From NCBI GenBank assembly GCA_024516035.1, contig CM044959.1:15029298-15093297 (forward strand): a DNA stretch of 64,000 bases, in the 5' to 3' direction. The notes below the pieces were generated by a model. The model did no database searches and was not told the origin of the DNA. It saw nothing but the letters and a program-made list of their open reading frames with translations. Each line of letters opens with the position of its first letter. Within the stretch, counting starts at the first letter, position 1. Positions 11,680-23,884 of the stretch are shown piece after piece. The stretch is from Bactericera cockerelli. Taxonomy: Eukaryota; Arthropoda; Insecta; Hemiptera; Triozidae. A program made the translations under genes and the position numbers.

Positions 11680-14131
11680 ATGAAGATCTGCACAGGAATA
11701 GCTCCTGTCAATATTGCTGTTATCAAATATTGTAAGTTCACAACTTTAGTCATATATGACAGTATTCTATATTAAATGTTCATGACAAAAAAATATAGTA
11801 CTATCTAGTCCTTTATAGTGTTTGTTAATTTCAATATGAACAACAATTATAGGTTTAAATTTTGGTGAATAAAACCAAGTTCTGTAAGAGTTCTCACATA
11901 ATATATTAAAAAGAAAGGAATAAACCTACCTACTCATATAGAATTATAAAGCATTTTAAAAATCAGAATTTATTTTATCTATAGTTTCCCATGCCTCCTT
12001 AATTTTCATTTAGTTGTCTTTTTTTAATATAAGAGGTATTAAGAGAATGAGGCTTTTTTTCCTGTTATATTTCTTTCACACATGGTTCAACTTGGTTTTC
12101 TCTTACAATCCGCTTCCCTTACTGATCTAGTTACTTTTGATTAAATACACTCCTAATCACTTCCTACACTCTAATCTTCTAGTCACCCCTACTCCTATAG
12201 CCACTTCGGGTAGTTTAAGATAGTACTAATAAGTTTTTAAAGTTAAAATTATAAAAAAGGATTGCAATTAATTATTCCTTACTACATAATTACCTTTGAA
12301 GCACATTAAAACAGTAGTTATCATATTTGTGTTTATCACTTTCGTGATATCACAACTACTCTAATTTGCTTTACTAAATCTATGCTGAAACTGGGACTTG
12401 AACCACCAACCTGCAGTTTACAAGTCTGCTGCCTTATCAATCAAGCTACTACAATAGGTTAGAATTTAGATAGTACAAATAAAATATAATTATAGAGCAA
12501 TTAAGATAGATATGTTATTGTTCAATCAATTAATTAAGATTGACATTATGTATTCACTATTTCTTTTGTAACTCATGCACAGTAAAAAATACATTATATG
12601 CATATAATATTGGTTTCCATTAAGCTCTTTTCATTTTCTAGGGGGCAAGAAGGATGAGAAGTTGATCCTGCCAATGAATGATTCAATCAGTGGTACACTC
12701 AGCACAGATGAGGTAAGCATTATTCAACCATTCACCTACGTATTTATTTATCAAAGTACTATTTATCAAAACCATTTTTCTGCGAAAACTTATAGCAAGT
12801 TTCGTCTTTTTTTTTTTTTTTTTTTTGTATCTCTGAATATGTAGGTATGAGCTTTCTTTAAAGAGAAAAAATAGTACATGTATCTCGGGCATCAATCCTA
12901 GTTGTGTAAAGAAGAAATAATTTATATGTAAAAAAAAAATACACTGCCAATTATGGACACACTTCCTCATAATTGGTTCACATCGTATACACTTGGTAAT
13001 TTTAAGATTTTATACTAAATCACTTGTATCTCCGAAACTTCTTGACTGATTCTCTTTGTTTTATATTGTAGAATACCGTTTTTCCTACATTCTTGACTCC
13101 ACAAAAAAATCTGTATGGGCAAGTTGAAGACCTTATATTTGCACTTTTCTGTCCAAAATTTCGGATTTTCTTAAATATCAGATTTTGTGGAGCTAAGTCT
13201 AGCTTTTGCGTATTGTCTTAGGTGGGTAAAACTAATGCTAAGTCATGACTTAAGATTTCGATTTTGTCTATTAATTTCGCCCTAAGAGTAGGAAATTGCG
13301 CCTGCAAATGTTCACACATAGACAAATAAAACTAGCTGGTTCCTCCTAAAAGTAAACTAAAGTAGGTGCTGCTTAAGTATTAAGTACTTCCCAAGATTAG
13401 GGGCGAAATTATTAGACAAAAACGAGATCTTAAGTCATGACTTAACATTAGTTTTCCCCATCTAAGACAATACCCAAAATCAGCTCCACGGAGGTAATAC
13501 GAAAACGTCTATTAATTCCGCCTTAAAAGTCATAGACCACATAAACAAGCTATGTTTGAAAAAAAAAAAAAAAAAAAAAAATGAAGTTTAGGCGTGAAAA
13601 AAAACCCGAGCTAATAAGTTGGACAGAGTATTTTTCCATTAGCACACTACATAATTATTCTAACAAAACTCGTGAAATGTAGGACTGACAAAACATCAGT
13701 TGTAAAATATTGATTCAGCTCAAAAAATAAATACCACACTGATAGAGAAACTTTTGATCATATTGGTTTCATCTACCCTTGCAGATGCATGCCAAAACCT
13801 CTGTAGCACTCAGTCCAGACTTCACAGAAGACAAACTATGGCTCAATGGAAAGTGAGTAAGAATAAGTTAGTAGGATTGATAAGTAAAATTTAACCAGCG
13901 CTCGATGGCATTTTGAATACACCAGTTCTCGTTCTGTCACCGAAGATAAGCAACGTCCAGGCGAGGTTAGCACTTGGATGGGTGACCATTCAAATTCGAA
14001 TCCTCGTGATGCTGGCTATTCCCGATCCCACTCAGGCTGAGTGAGGTTAATTTGGGTAGCTGGTTTGTGAGTTTTCAGCGAATGGATGGTAAAACTCCCG
14101 TCGTGATATGACCATGCAGTTAAAAACAACG

Positions 14132-14166
<35 letters not shown>

Positions 14167-15983
14167 ATTTTGTGAGCTTCTTATTTGCCGTACGATTTTT
14201 TTGAATACTTATGAAATAATTATTTGTGTTTAACTAGGCTTTTATTAAGCCACCCGTCATGAGAATGCCATAGCTGCGCTGCCTAAGAAATCATATTTCG
14301 GTATGATATCATCACTTCCTATGTAAAATTTTGTACCTTATGAATTATCATATGAGGTAAGTAAAATTGACCTCTACATATTATTACTGCTGATTACCTG
14401 GTGTTCCATGCTGGCACTCGATTACTTGAACCAATGGACCTACAAGTTACAAGTCCCCGGCCTGATATTTGAGCTTCTGATGTTGGTTTATTATTTATTT
14501 ATTTTTTCTTCTTCTTCTTCTAGGCAATCACCAGGTGAGGTTAAAGCATTTTTACCACCTAACCCTCAGAGTCTTTTATTATAATGTGGTCAAAAACTCA
14601 AATTAACGAGGAAAAATTCATGCACTGGGTGGGACTAGCGCGTTAACCACTGAACTACCAGTGCACTTATTTATTTACACTTTTTTTTTTTTACAAAACA
14701 ATCATCAACAACAACAAAAAATATAACAAAATTAAAAAAAAAAAAACTTAGAAATATGTACAAAAAGAAATATTAATTTTTATTACAATTGTTTTGTAAT
14801 CCGGGGCGAAGTTAATGCCTTAGGCATTCTCTGCCACACTCTGCACTTCTTGTTCTTCTTCCGAGTATATGTCGATTGATATCAGAATTTATTATTGTGT
14901 TTTTCTTATTTTATCGATCACTTTTCAATAAGAATATGCATGAACCATAATCAAATAATTTACTATCATCGTTAATAAACTACCACCTCTCCTTCCTCTG
15001 TTTCAGGGAAGTCAGTGTCCACCACCCTAGGGTGTCAGCCTGTTTAACAGAGTGTAAGTAACCATTGACTTTTGTTTGTATTTTTGTAGCATCCCGCTAA
15101 CTCGAAATTCAAGGGGAGGAAGCGTCATTTCGAGTTATCGAGAGTTTCGAGATATCGGGAAAAAAAGCCGATAACCTTTTTATCACAGTTTCTCGGTACC
15201 AGTAAGTTATATAAATGGCTGGAATAGGTTCGTTTTATGTTATTAATGTGCACTAAGAAAGTCTTTTTTTAATATGCTATCGAGAACGCTAACCGCAGGG
15301 GAAAACGTCACGTTCACAAGGTTTTCGCTAGCGATCGTAGCGAAGCTCGGGTTAAACAGCTAGTACAATTATATAGGAGTAGTTATACAATTGTATAAGT
15401 ACATATAGATTTCATCATTTTTAATCAGTTATCAGGGTGTCTACTGGTCAGGGAAAACCTGGAAAACCTGGAATTGTCAGGGAATTTTTCGAGACCAAAA
15501 AAGTCAGGGAAAAGTCAGGGAATTTTGTGAAAAAACACCATAAGTCAGGGAATTTTGTGAAAAAACACCAAGAGTCAGGGAATTTTTTTCAAGCTCCAAT
15601 TTTGTCATGAAAATGATAAATAAAAAAAAATTCGCCTGCGGCGCCACTGTAATCCAGGCAGTGTGATAATGCTTCTTTAATAAGAAACACAAAACACTCT
15701 TAACCACTTTTTGATAAGATTAACAAAATTTTAGCAGGTTTTTTTTTCAGGGTTTTCCCTGAAAGTTCTTCAATTTTCCTTAGGGGTCCTATTTTTGTGT
15801 TCATTTATTACACTTAGTTTTACCTTTCCTTATCGTATAATGAAAAAAGTATTGTATTCGGCAAAATTTCAAAAAATATAAGAGTATAATTTGTTTAGTG
15901 AACTTTTATCAAATTTACGAGAGAAGATTTGGTGATTTCTTAGCAATAGGGTAGGAAAGTCTTGTGGAGATCACACTAGATTA

Positions 15984-16015
<32 letters not shown>

Positions 16016-19000
16016 AGCCAAACACATTTTGTAAAAATATGACATGTCTAATATTTACTATTATTTTAATATACATTACCTTTTGTGTACTAATAATCAA
16101 TCAGTACATGAGTAAGCAATTTGTACATACCTAATATTTCTAGGCGGTGGGCTTGCAAAAAAAAAAAAAAAAAAAAATAGAAGGCAGATTGAGGTCCTAT
16201 ATGTATAATATACATATAATGTAATGTCTCCTTAAAAAAGTAGACTGGAGAAACTGGAAAAATGGTCTGGAAAACCTGGAAAAGTCAGGGAATTTTACTT
16301 TGGCCATTTAGTAGACACCCTGGTTATGTATCTAACAATAATAAATTCATCTTTTGCTTTTAGTGAGAAAGCTGGCCCTCAAAGACAAAATCGGAGGCGA
16401 AATGGCTCACTGGAAAATGCACATCTGCTCTGAAAACAATTTTCCAACAGCTGCCGGACTTGCCAGCTCTGCTGCGGGTTATTCCTGTTTGGGTAAGATG
16501 CCATGATGCAATTTTTTTCCTTTATCGTGTTTTTTTTTTTTTTGGTGAGATTCAAATTCGAAACAAATTAAATAATGCCAACTGTCAGTAGTTACAAACA
16601 AATAATTTATTACTATGTATTGTATTACCTACAGTATTTTAAACGTTTTAAATCTAAATGAAAGAGCAGGGAAAAAATATGAGAACAGTAGAATAAATAC
16701 TACTAACTTATGACATTTATTTAAAAACGAATAAATATTCATTAGCACAAAAATACTTCAAAATATTTGTCAGAAGTGGGATTCGAACCCACGCCTTCAG
16801 AGAAGACTGCGACCTGAACGCAGCGCCTTAGACCACTCGGCCATCCTGACTTGGTGTTGAAACGACAAGGAAAAGAGTTACTTGAACTTCGCGCATTGAT
16901 ACGAGATACATAGAGCATTGGAACAGAGTACAAGAAGGGGGGAACTTGAGTTCGCTGCCTTGAATGTTTCAACAGTGACGTATTATGGGGGGCTCTACGG
17001 CGGTTTAGTAGAAATGAACAAAATTATGTTTAATGATTATTTTTTTTAGTTAATAAATTAAAATAGAATTGAGTAGGGCAGAATGTTTTTTTTTTTTTAC
17101 ATATTATTTATTAATTTCCTACTTTTTTATTCACTAGGTATATCTTTAAAAGTTCATAAGATATCTTAATTACTTTTGAAAAAAATCAAAAAGAGGAAGG
17201 CTGACAAAATGGACCTAAAATTGGTATTTTCCTTATAAAATTATGGAAAATAAAAAAGGGTTGCTTAATCTGTCTAGGAACACATAAATATTATGTTATT
17301 GATAGGTGTCAAAAAATTTGGTTTAAATTAAGAAAAACAACAATAGGTATACATTATTAAAGATTTTTGTACTATGTAAAATTTGATAGAATCACAATGC
17401 TGTGTGGACCCCTGGAGTTTACTTAGTATGAAAATATATCAGTTTTAAAAGACTAACAAAAAAATATATTAAGTCTACAAATTACCAAACAAGCGTAGTT
17501 TCCGTTCGCCAAGATCCCAATAAAATGGGTGTAAGATTTCGGCTCGTAATATGCAGAGACGATTTTGTAATCCCTATAGGGTTCACTGTAGGGTGGGCTT
17601 GCTATAGGGAATACTTCGACCTTGACAATTATTTAAGAAACATCTGAATGCACATGCGCACAAACCCTTTAAATAAACGTCTCTGAATAACAAAATCATT
17701 TGAAAGGACAAATGACCCAGGCATCCCTACAGTGAGGACTCTGCAGTCTGCAACCACCCCTATCCAAAAGTAATGCCCACACGTTTTCAGGGACGCATAA
17801 ATCTAATATGAAGAGAGGGAACATGCCTATCTTAAATGGATTTGAAATGCAATGGTCATATTATGGAGACTGGTGTTTTACCCATCACTCGCTAGAAACC
17901 TATACTAACCAGCTAACCACTTTGACCTCACTCTGCCTGGGTAGGGTCAGTTGGTTGGTTGGGCCGGAAATAGTCAGAATCGTGGGCGGAGTTCGAATTT
18001 GAATGGTCACCAATCCAAGTCATTTTATTCTGCTTCTTAACGAGAACTGCTTCTTAACCGTTTGAATTCAAGGTTAGTGAAGGAAGTATGAAAATTTCGA
18101 TCCTTTCGAATTAGCTAGGGGAGCGAAATACACGCATTTTTTCGATTTAAAGAAGGGATCAATGAATTCCTTCGATTTATCGAGATTTTCGATTCATCTG
18201 GATTCTACTGTATGTATATGATGCTCACGCGAATGACCATTTTTTTCCTATCTCTCTCTTTTTCCTTTACCCCCCAGTATTCACAGCAGCCCACGCACTG
18301 GGTCTCGACATCAACCGAGTATCGCACATTGCTCGGCAAGGCAGTGGCTCGGCCTGTCGCAGTATGTTCGGAGGCTTTGTGCGATGGAGAGCAGTGGGAG
18401 AGGGGAAGCAAGTTGAGGGAGCATTGCAAGAGTCCAATGGAAGGGAGAGCAATGGAGAAATTGAGAGAGAGCAAAGTGCGGAGTCGTGTGCCGAGCAGAT
18501 TATTCCGGAGTCGTATTGGGAAAACATGCGAGTTATTATTTTGGTCGTAAGTTTTCTTTTGACTTCTGTCTGTTTTTTTCTTCTAAGTTTTTCTACACCA
18601 TGCTCAAGTGAGTGTCACTTATGTGACTGCATGGGAGTTGAACCCCGCGATATCGTAAAATTTCGGCCCTATTCCTTGATGTATATCCTTTTGTCAGTTC
18701 AAATGAGTGGAAGTTCAAAGTGATAGCAACTATAGTGATGACATAATTTTTTTTCTTTCAATTCATATTAGTCAATAAAACATCACATACTACACACAAG
18801 TTCATGTGTGAATTTCGAACTTGTAATATTATTATGAAGTTGCCTAGCAGTTTGAATGAAACACCTGTCATTTTTTTTGTCCTATAGTTCTAAATATTTT
18901 TCTCTTATGCAACATGGTAGCAATAAATAATTTTAGAACCCCATCTTAAAGTCTGGTTTAATTATTTTCCCCAGGTGAATGACCAAGCCAAGTCCACATC

Positions 19001-20825
19001 GAGTACCGATGGCATGCAACGCACTGTCACCACCTCTTCTCTCTATGCAAGCCGCGTTCACAGTATTGTCCCCGCACGTTGCGTTGCCATGGAGACCGCT
19101 CTGAGAAACCAAGACTTCCCGAGTTTTGCCGAACTTACCATGAAAGACAGCAATCAGTTCCATGCGGTGTGTTTGGACACCTTCCCGCCCATTGTGTATA
19201 TGAATGATACGAGTCATCAGGTGGTGCGGTTTGTGCATGAGTTTAATGCCAAGGCTGGAGATGTTAAGGTGAAAAAATGGCATATGGAATTGGAAATGGT
19301 TTTCCTTTGATTTTTTTATGGTTCCATTCTTTTCATTCACTATTTTTTTTTTTTTATTGATACATTTACAATATACAAAATAAAAGTAATAAAAAAAAGG
19401 TAGTGTAATAGAATTATTAATCTCATTAAAATAAATTAGACTTGTGGCAGGGACCAATCAATTCAAATAATTCACTCAAGGTTAATCTTTTTCTTTTTTT
19501 ATCAAATGTTATTTATTTTCAAACTTTAATAAAAATAATATTCAAGGTTAATCATAGATTGCAGTAAGCCAAATCTGATTTTCATTAAACAGCTGTCAAT
19601 TACTCATCATTGAATAAAGGAAGGTTTAGGTTAGAATTAATAAAGCAAACCTGATACTCATGTGACACATGACATTTTTATTTTAAGAAATAAAAACTTG
19701 GAAAAACTCATTATACTTCATTGTCTGTTGATTCCAAAGTCTACATGTTGTTCTCATTCTCACCAGGTGGCGTACACATTTGACGCAGGGCCCAATGCAT
19801 GTCTCTATGTTCTGGAGGAGTCAGTACCGCTTCTGTTATCCACTCTTGTGACATACTTTCCCCCGGACAGTGGAAACTCCGCCCCCTATGTACGAGGACT
19901 ACAGTACCCAGACATTGCTGATCCTATTCAGGTATTTTCCATTAGAATAATTAATTGCAATCTTTTTTTTTATAATTTTAAGAAGTTCTAGAAAATGTTT
20001 CGTCTTTTTTTTAATTTGGGTTTAACGTCTTTTTCAACTAACTGCATGGTCATATTTCGGCGGGGGTTTTAGCCAATATTTTTGGTTGGAAAATTACAAA
20101 CCAGCTAATCAAATTAACTTGACCCAGGCTGCGCGAGGACAGGAATAGGGGTTTGAATTATAATGGTCACCCATCCAAGTCCTAGGCCTTACTGGACGTT
20201 GCTTAATTTCAGTGACTGAATGTGGACTGGTGCATTCAACATGCCATCGACAGTGGCTTCCTCAGCTTTTAACTTCTACCACGTGTTCGGTAAATATATA
20301 ATAATATTTTCGAGCAATGTGATTAAAACTGGTTTTTAAGCTCACATATTGTCAGTGCTTCCAATGAAAAGAGAGGACACCTTGTTTTAAATAAAAATCT
20401 ATAATCAATTATGGACAATTATCCCAGGATTGGTTTGCATCAGCATCACAAGGAATTATATAGTTTGTATTGTAAATGACCTATCTTTTTTAGAATAATA
20501 TGATAATGCTTTCTTTTTAATCAGCAGCCAATGATGATAAGTAAAATTAAAGTTCACAATAGGTAAATACTATAACTATTTTAAACCATGGACAATTACA
20601 CAAATGACGATAAACTTAAGTTGTGACAAGTGCTTTATATAAATAGAATAATATTTTTTTTCTTTTTCCAATTCCTTACAGCTACCAAGTTTCACCCCTC
20701 AGCCAGCAGGCTTGCTACAGTATGTTATCAGTACCAAAATTGGCTCTGGGCCAAAAATTCTGGCTGACATTGCAAGCAATCATCTTCTGAATGAGCTTGG
20801 TGTACCAAGGCATTGCTCTTCTTGA
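11680..20825 (+). CDS. MVD: Diphosphomevalonate decarboxylase, 9 coding exons
   Basis: Exons are 11680-11731, 12642-12712, 13785-13852, 15007-15053, 16364-16492, 18278-18546, 18975-19268, 19767-19931 and 20682-20825. They join in phase to 412 codons plus stop (human 400). The enzyme converts mevalonate diphosphate to isopentenyl diphosphate with ATP in the cytosolic mevalonate pathway. Visible marks are the N-terminal [13 protein letters not shown], the phosphate-binding [14 protein letters not shown] (106-119), [11 protein letters not shown] (141-151), MKDSNQFHA, and FDAGPNA at 315-321, whose Asp316 matches the catalytic Asp. A Glu/Ser-rich stretch of about 30 residues (roughly 165-195) follows the FVRW motif and looks longer than in relatives. 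An acceptor at 11654-11655 shows a 5' UTR exon lies upstream. Possible poly(A) signals are at 20949 and 21237. Confidence 0.95.
12330..12458 (-). mobile_element. tRNA-headed SINE, family C
   Basis: GGGACTTGAACCACCAACCT is the reverse of the B box region; GATATCACAACTACTC marks the body. Intron 1 of the decarboxylase gene. Confidence 0.7.
12930..13182 (+). repeat. Diverged interspersed repeat (family M)
   Basis: CCAATTATGGACACACTTCC and CAAAATTTCGGATTTTCTTA also occur, inverted, at 25675-25915. It abuts a TTAA-type MITE copy. Confidence 0.45.
13186..13286. mobile_element. TTAA-type MITE, truncated
   Basis: The end GTCTATTAATTTCGCCC and the internal AAGTCATGACTTAAGAT match the element at 13401-13522 in reverse. 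The other end is missing. Confidence 0.6.
13401..13522. mobile_element. TTAA-type MITE
   Basis: Ends GGGCGAAATTATTAGAC and GTCTATTAATTCCGCC, flanked by TTAG and TTAA. With 13186-13286 it makes an inverted pair. Confidence 0.7.
13894..14163 (+). mobile_element. 5S rRNA-headed SINE (SINE3 type), family E
   Basis: The head resembles 5S rRNA: TTGAATACACCAGTTCTCG, then CACCGAAGATAAGCAACGTC and the internal control box GATGGGTGACC. A central domain (CAGGCTGAGTGAGGTTAAT ... GCGAATGGATGGTAAAACTC) and a 30-bp poly(A) follow. This is the cleanest copy in the window. Confidence 0.85.
14518..14665 (-). mobile_element. tRNA-headed SINE, family B, internally deleted
   Basis: The body (CCCTCAGAGTCTTTTATTAT) and the head end (GAACTACCAGTGCAC) are present, but the anticodon-arm region is lost between GTGGGA and CTAGCGCG. 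Confidence 0.75.
15090..15172 (+). repeat. pogo-like MITE fragment
   Basis: CCCGCTAACTCGAAATTC and CATTTCGAGTTATCGAGAG recur at 46060-46125, and loosely at 18060-18210. Class inferred from the TIR style only. Confidence 0.4.
15434..16321. mobile_element. Non-autonomous TIR element, about 890 bp
   Basis: Starts CAGGGTGTCTACTGGTCAGG and ends TAGTAGACACCCTG, giving clear terminal inverted repeats, and GTTAT lies on the outer side of each end. Next to the left end is a tandem array of GTCAGGGAATTTTGTGAAA units. No transposase was recognised. Confidence 0.65.
16768..16850 (-). tRNA. tRNA-Leu (CAG anticodon)
   Basis: The 83-nt gene on the minus strand begins GTCAGGATGGCCGAG and ends TTCTGAC plus discriminator A. 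The seven-base acceptor stem pairs fully with one G-T. The anticodon loop TTCAGGT reads CAG. A long variable arm, typical of leucine tRNAs, precedes the T arm GTGGGTTCGAATCCCAC. Box A (TGGCCGAGTGG) and box B (GGTTCGAATCC) are intact. It matches the canonical animal tRNA-Leu(CAG) in my memory almost base for base. No SINE body follows, so it is a true tRNA gene, antisense in decarboxylase intron 5. Confidence 0.95.
17870..18058 (-). mobile_element. 5S-headed SINE (family E), decayed
   Basis: ACCTCACTCTGCCTGGGTAG and GAATGGTCACCAATCCAAGT keep the central domain and the 5S box, but most of the head is lost. Confidence 0.6.
20006..20258 (-). mobile_element. 5S-headed SINE, family E
   Basis: The reverse copy runs from a poly(T) at 20006 to ATGCCATCGACAGTGGC. 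GGTCACCCATCCAAGTCC is the reverse of the 5S control box. Intron 8 of the decarboxylase gene. Confidence 0.8.
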
Positions 20826-21236
20826 CAAAACAAGAGAAAGTATTGTGACACTCCGTGATAATTTTCACTAAGAATCTCAAATGTCATACCAGAAAGGGGA
20901 TTCTTAAGAGAACTCAAGTTCAACCATGGCAATTTTAGACTGTAAAATAATAAAAAAAAATCTGAGAATGTATGAAAATATCACAGTAGTGTGATCGTTT
21001 ATGTCTTTTTAAATGACATAGTTTATCCATGAGCATTGTAAAACATGGAATTTTCAAGACTGCTAAATTATCAGACAAATGGTATGAGTTAATTAGGAAT
21101 GAAAAATCAATTTTGTGTTATTACCATTTTTTGGGTGAAAAGAGTTTTTAGTTTTTATTTATGATTTCTTAGCATATTTTTATTTTGAACAAATAGCATA
21201 GTATTCTAATTATTATTAAATTTATAGAAATATTCC

Positions 21237-21342
21237 AATAAAAATGCATATTTATTTTATATTAAAACAACATGCATTTTCTTTTCTTAAACCCCACCAT
21301 TTAACCACCAAGAGACCTTTTATGTTGTTTGTTAATTTTATT
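21237..21342. terminator. Convergent polyadenylation signals
   Basis: AATAAA at 21237-21242 (+) could end the decarboxylase mRNA. AATAAA on the minus strand (21342-21337) could end the ATP synthase epsilon mRNA. The two 3' ends face each other within about 100 bp. Confidence 0.5.
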
Positions 21343-21626
21343 TATGTGATACCTGCAGGAGCAGAAAAACTTTAAAATATTTTCATTTACATACAAATTG
21401 GCCTTGGATGTAGTTCACAAAGATAAGTAAATCGAACTACAGTAGACAATGAAGTTAATAATACAGATAGATATTTCTCATTTGTCTTTTTACTTATATT
21501 ATAGGGCAACAAAATATAGAAGAAACATGTAAGTACAAATAATTTGTTTACCTAAATATCTACATTAAGCCTTACAGTGTTTCTTGTTTGTTGCCTATTG
21601 ATTCCTTATGAGTACAACAGAGTTGA

Positions 21627-23332
21627 TTAGGCAGAGCTGGTAGCAGAACTTGTGGCTTCTGAAATAGAAAAAGAAGATTTTACAATATTGATCAAGGAAA
21701 ATTAGACAAAACATTGAAAGAAGAAAAAAACTTTAATTTCTTTCATGTAAAATCATGGTTTCTTGTGATGAATAACATACCTACCTATTATTGATTATTT
21801 TTAATGTATGGTCAGTAACAGTTAACTTCCTCATTACAACTCAATTTTTATGTAGGATCAATAATCAAAAAAGGAGAGGATTTTTGAAAATCACACACAT
21901 GGGAAAATAGTTTTTTTTTTTTTAAATCAGCACAAAGTTTCAGTTTTAGCACTCATTAAGGGTTAGTATTTCAATAAAATAGTAAGGATTAGTATTACAA
22001 TATATTAGAATTTCAATAAAATAAAATAGTAAACAAAGATACTCAAAGAATAAATCACTGAACCCCTACCATCCAATGATCATGGGTTGGATGGTAGAGA
22101 TTGCCTAAGGCAATATCCTGCCCTTTGTGATTTATGTAAATAAATTTCAATAAAGAGTTTACTACTACTACTGCTACTACTTGAAGTTTGTTAGATGTTT
22201 TAATGGTTCATACTTGGCAATCACACACAGATAAACTTACAACCTACAGTGATAACATTTCTTTGGCAGATGTGAATTTGGATACTTCTTATCTACTCTT
22301 TGGCTGTGAAAGAAACAAGTAGAACAAGAATATTGTAGAAAAACAAGTCTTTCAAGAGTAATTCAAAACTCTTAGCTTTAGCATATTCACATGAAACATA
22401 GAAGTAGATTGTTTTTTGTATTTAGGTTTTCACAAGTGTCCCTATATCTAGTTCCTAGGCTAACCATGTTACTTTAATCCAATTTAATATCTTTAATCTA
22501 CTAACATTGTGCTCACAATAATTAGCTTCGTTTCTCTTTAAGACAAACTGTTTTCTAATCATAAAGTGCACACTTGTTAATGGTCCTTAAGACAACCTAC
22601 TGGGAACATAAATTTGGGGTCAAACTCAATTTTTTAATCAAAATAGAAGAGACTTTATTATTTAAAATTAACACTTGAATTTCTGAACTTTCATGATGTT
22701 GTACTATTCAATACAATTTATGCACCTCATTGCTTGGCAGTCAGCATTACATATCCCTATACTTCTAACCTAATCAATTAATAGCTATACAAATAAGAAA
22801 AAAACTGAATAGTTAAGTATTTCTGAGATGAAAAATCAATGAGCACTTACTGATGGGTTTTCCATCTTTCCATGGGGTGATCTTAAGGAGGGATTCTTCT
22901 CTCCTCTCAGCATCAACTAGGAATTCTTTCTTCAGGGCTTTTCTCAGAGTCCTGGCAGCAATGTTGGAGTATTGGATGTAGCTTAAAAGAGAGAAAACAT
23001 CATAGAAGAGTGTGTAAATTTATTAAAATTACAATGCAGTGCCTACACGAGGAATTATAATATTTCACCAAAACCTGGTAAATTCAAATCATCAAATGTT
23101 CCGGTGTCCAGTAAGGCTAATTATTATCTAATTCTATGCCTTATCTTTCAAATAGAGAACTGGAAAGAGGTGAATAGATCTATGATCCAAATTTTGTTGG
23201 GTTAGGCTGATCAAGAAGTCATAGAAAATCTGATAAAGCATTAGGCCTCAATTGTTGATCATGAGGCTTGAATAGCAAAGTGAAACTTTTCAATTGAACT
23301 TACTTCAATCCAGCGGCTCTCCAGTAGGACAT
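21627..23332 (-). CDS. ATP5F1E: Mitochondrial ATP synthase epsilon subunit, 3 exons
   Basis: Exons on the minus strand are 23332-23304, 22981-22851 and 21658-21627, joining in phase to 63 codons plus stop. The start MSYWRAAGLNYIQYSNIAAR is the family signature, followed by LRKALKKEF and KITPWKDGKP. The last exon adds a short Ala/Ser/Thr tail. This subunit sits in the central stalk of mitochondrial F1 with gamma and delta; the fly orthologue is called stunted. The length is slightly above the roughly 50-60 aa usual for the family. The ATG follows a clean context and the first intron breaks after codon 9, which supports the start. Confidence 0.92.
22085..22190 (+). repeat. LINE-tail-like repeat (family L)
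   Basis: GAGATTGCCTAAGGCAATAT and CTGCCCTTTGTGATTTATG are followed by AATAAAGAGTTT and a CTA-repeat tail. Intron 2 of ATP5F1E. Confidence 0.45.
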
Positions 23333-23884
23333 TTTGACGTTTTTATTCGACTTGCTACTAAGGAATAAGAAATGAGAAATTTCGATGTCACCTTGGGCCC
23401 AGAGTAGTGCAGTAGTTCTAAACTTTTAATATAAATTTATAAATATACTTGAGCATGAGCAGTGATAAAATTGATAAATACTTTTCTTGAATATATTACG
23501 TGTGAACTTATTCTATATTTATAAACTATAGCAACTTTTTTGACAAACATGAGGCGTATTTTTAGGGTTTTTTTTTATATATATGAAGAAAAAAACTTAT
23601 TAACCTATTTTGTACGCCGTCTGTCACAAGATCTCATTTTGATAGGATTAAATTAAATACCTACCTAACAATGACATAAGAATACAAATTTGTGATTTTA
23701 TTAATTTCACGTCTGATTTCTTCCAGTAGGTATTTTATGAAAAAAATCTCTTCCATGTTTGAAAATGTGCATCGTGTGAAAATACGTCAAAGTTGTTGAG
23801 AACTGACTTTAAAAATGGCTGGTTTCTCATGGTATAATAGTTTGTTTTGATTTTTTGTAAAGTTTGTCTTGATGACAATTTGGT

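Noticed and set aside
13894..14000. 5S rRNA gene
   Set aside because: Only part of 5S is present and it continues directly into a repeated body with poly(A), so it is a 5S-derived SINE.
18205..18527. Minus-strand and alternate-frame ORFs over decarboxylase exon 6
   Set aside because: Shadows of the real exon in other frames.
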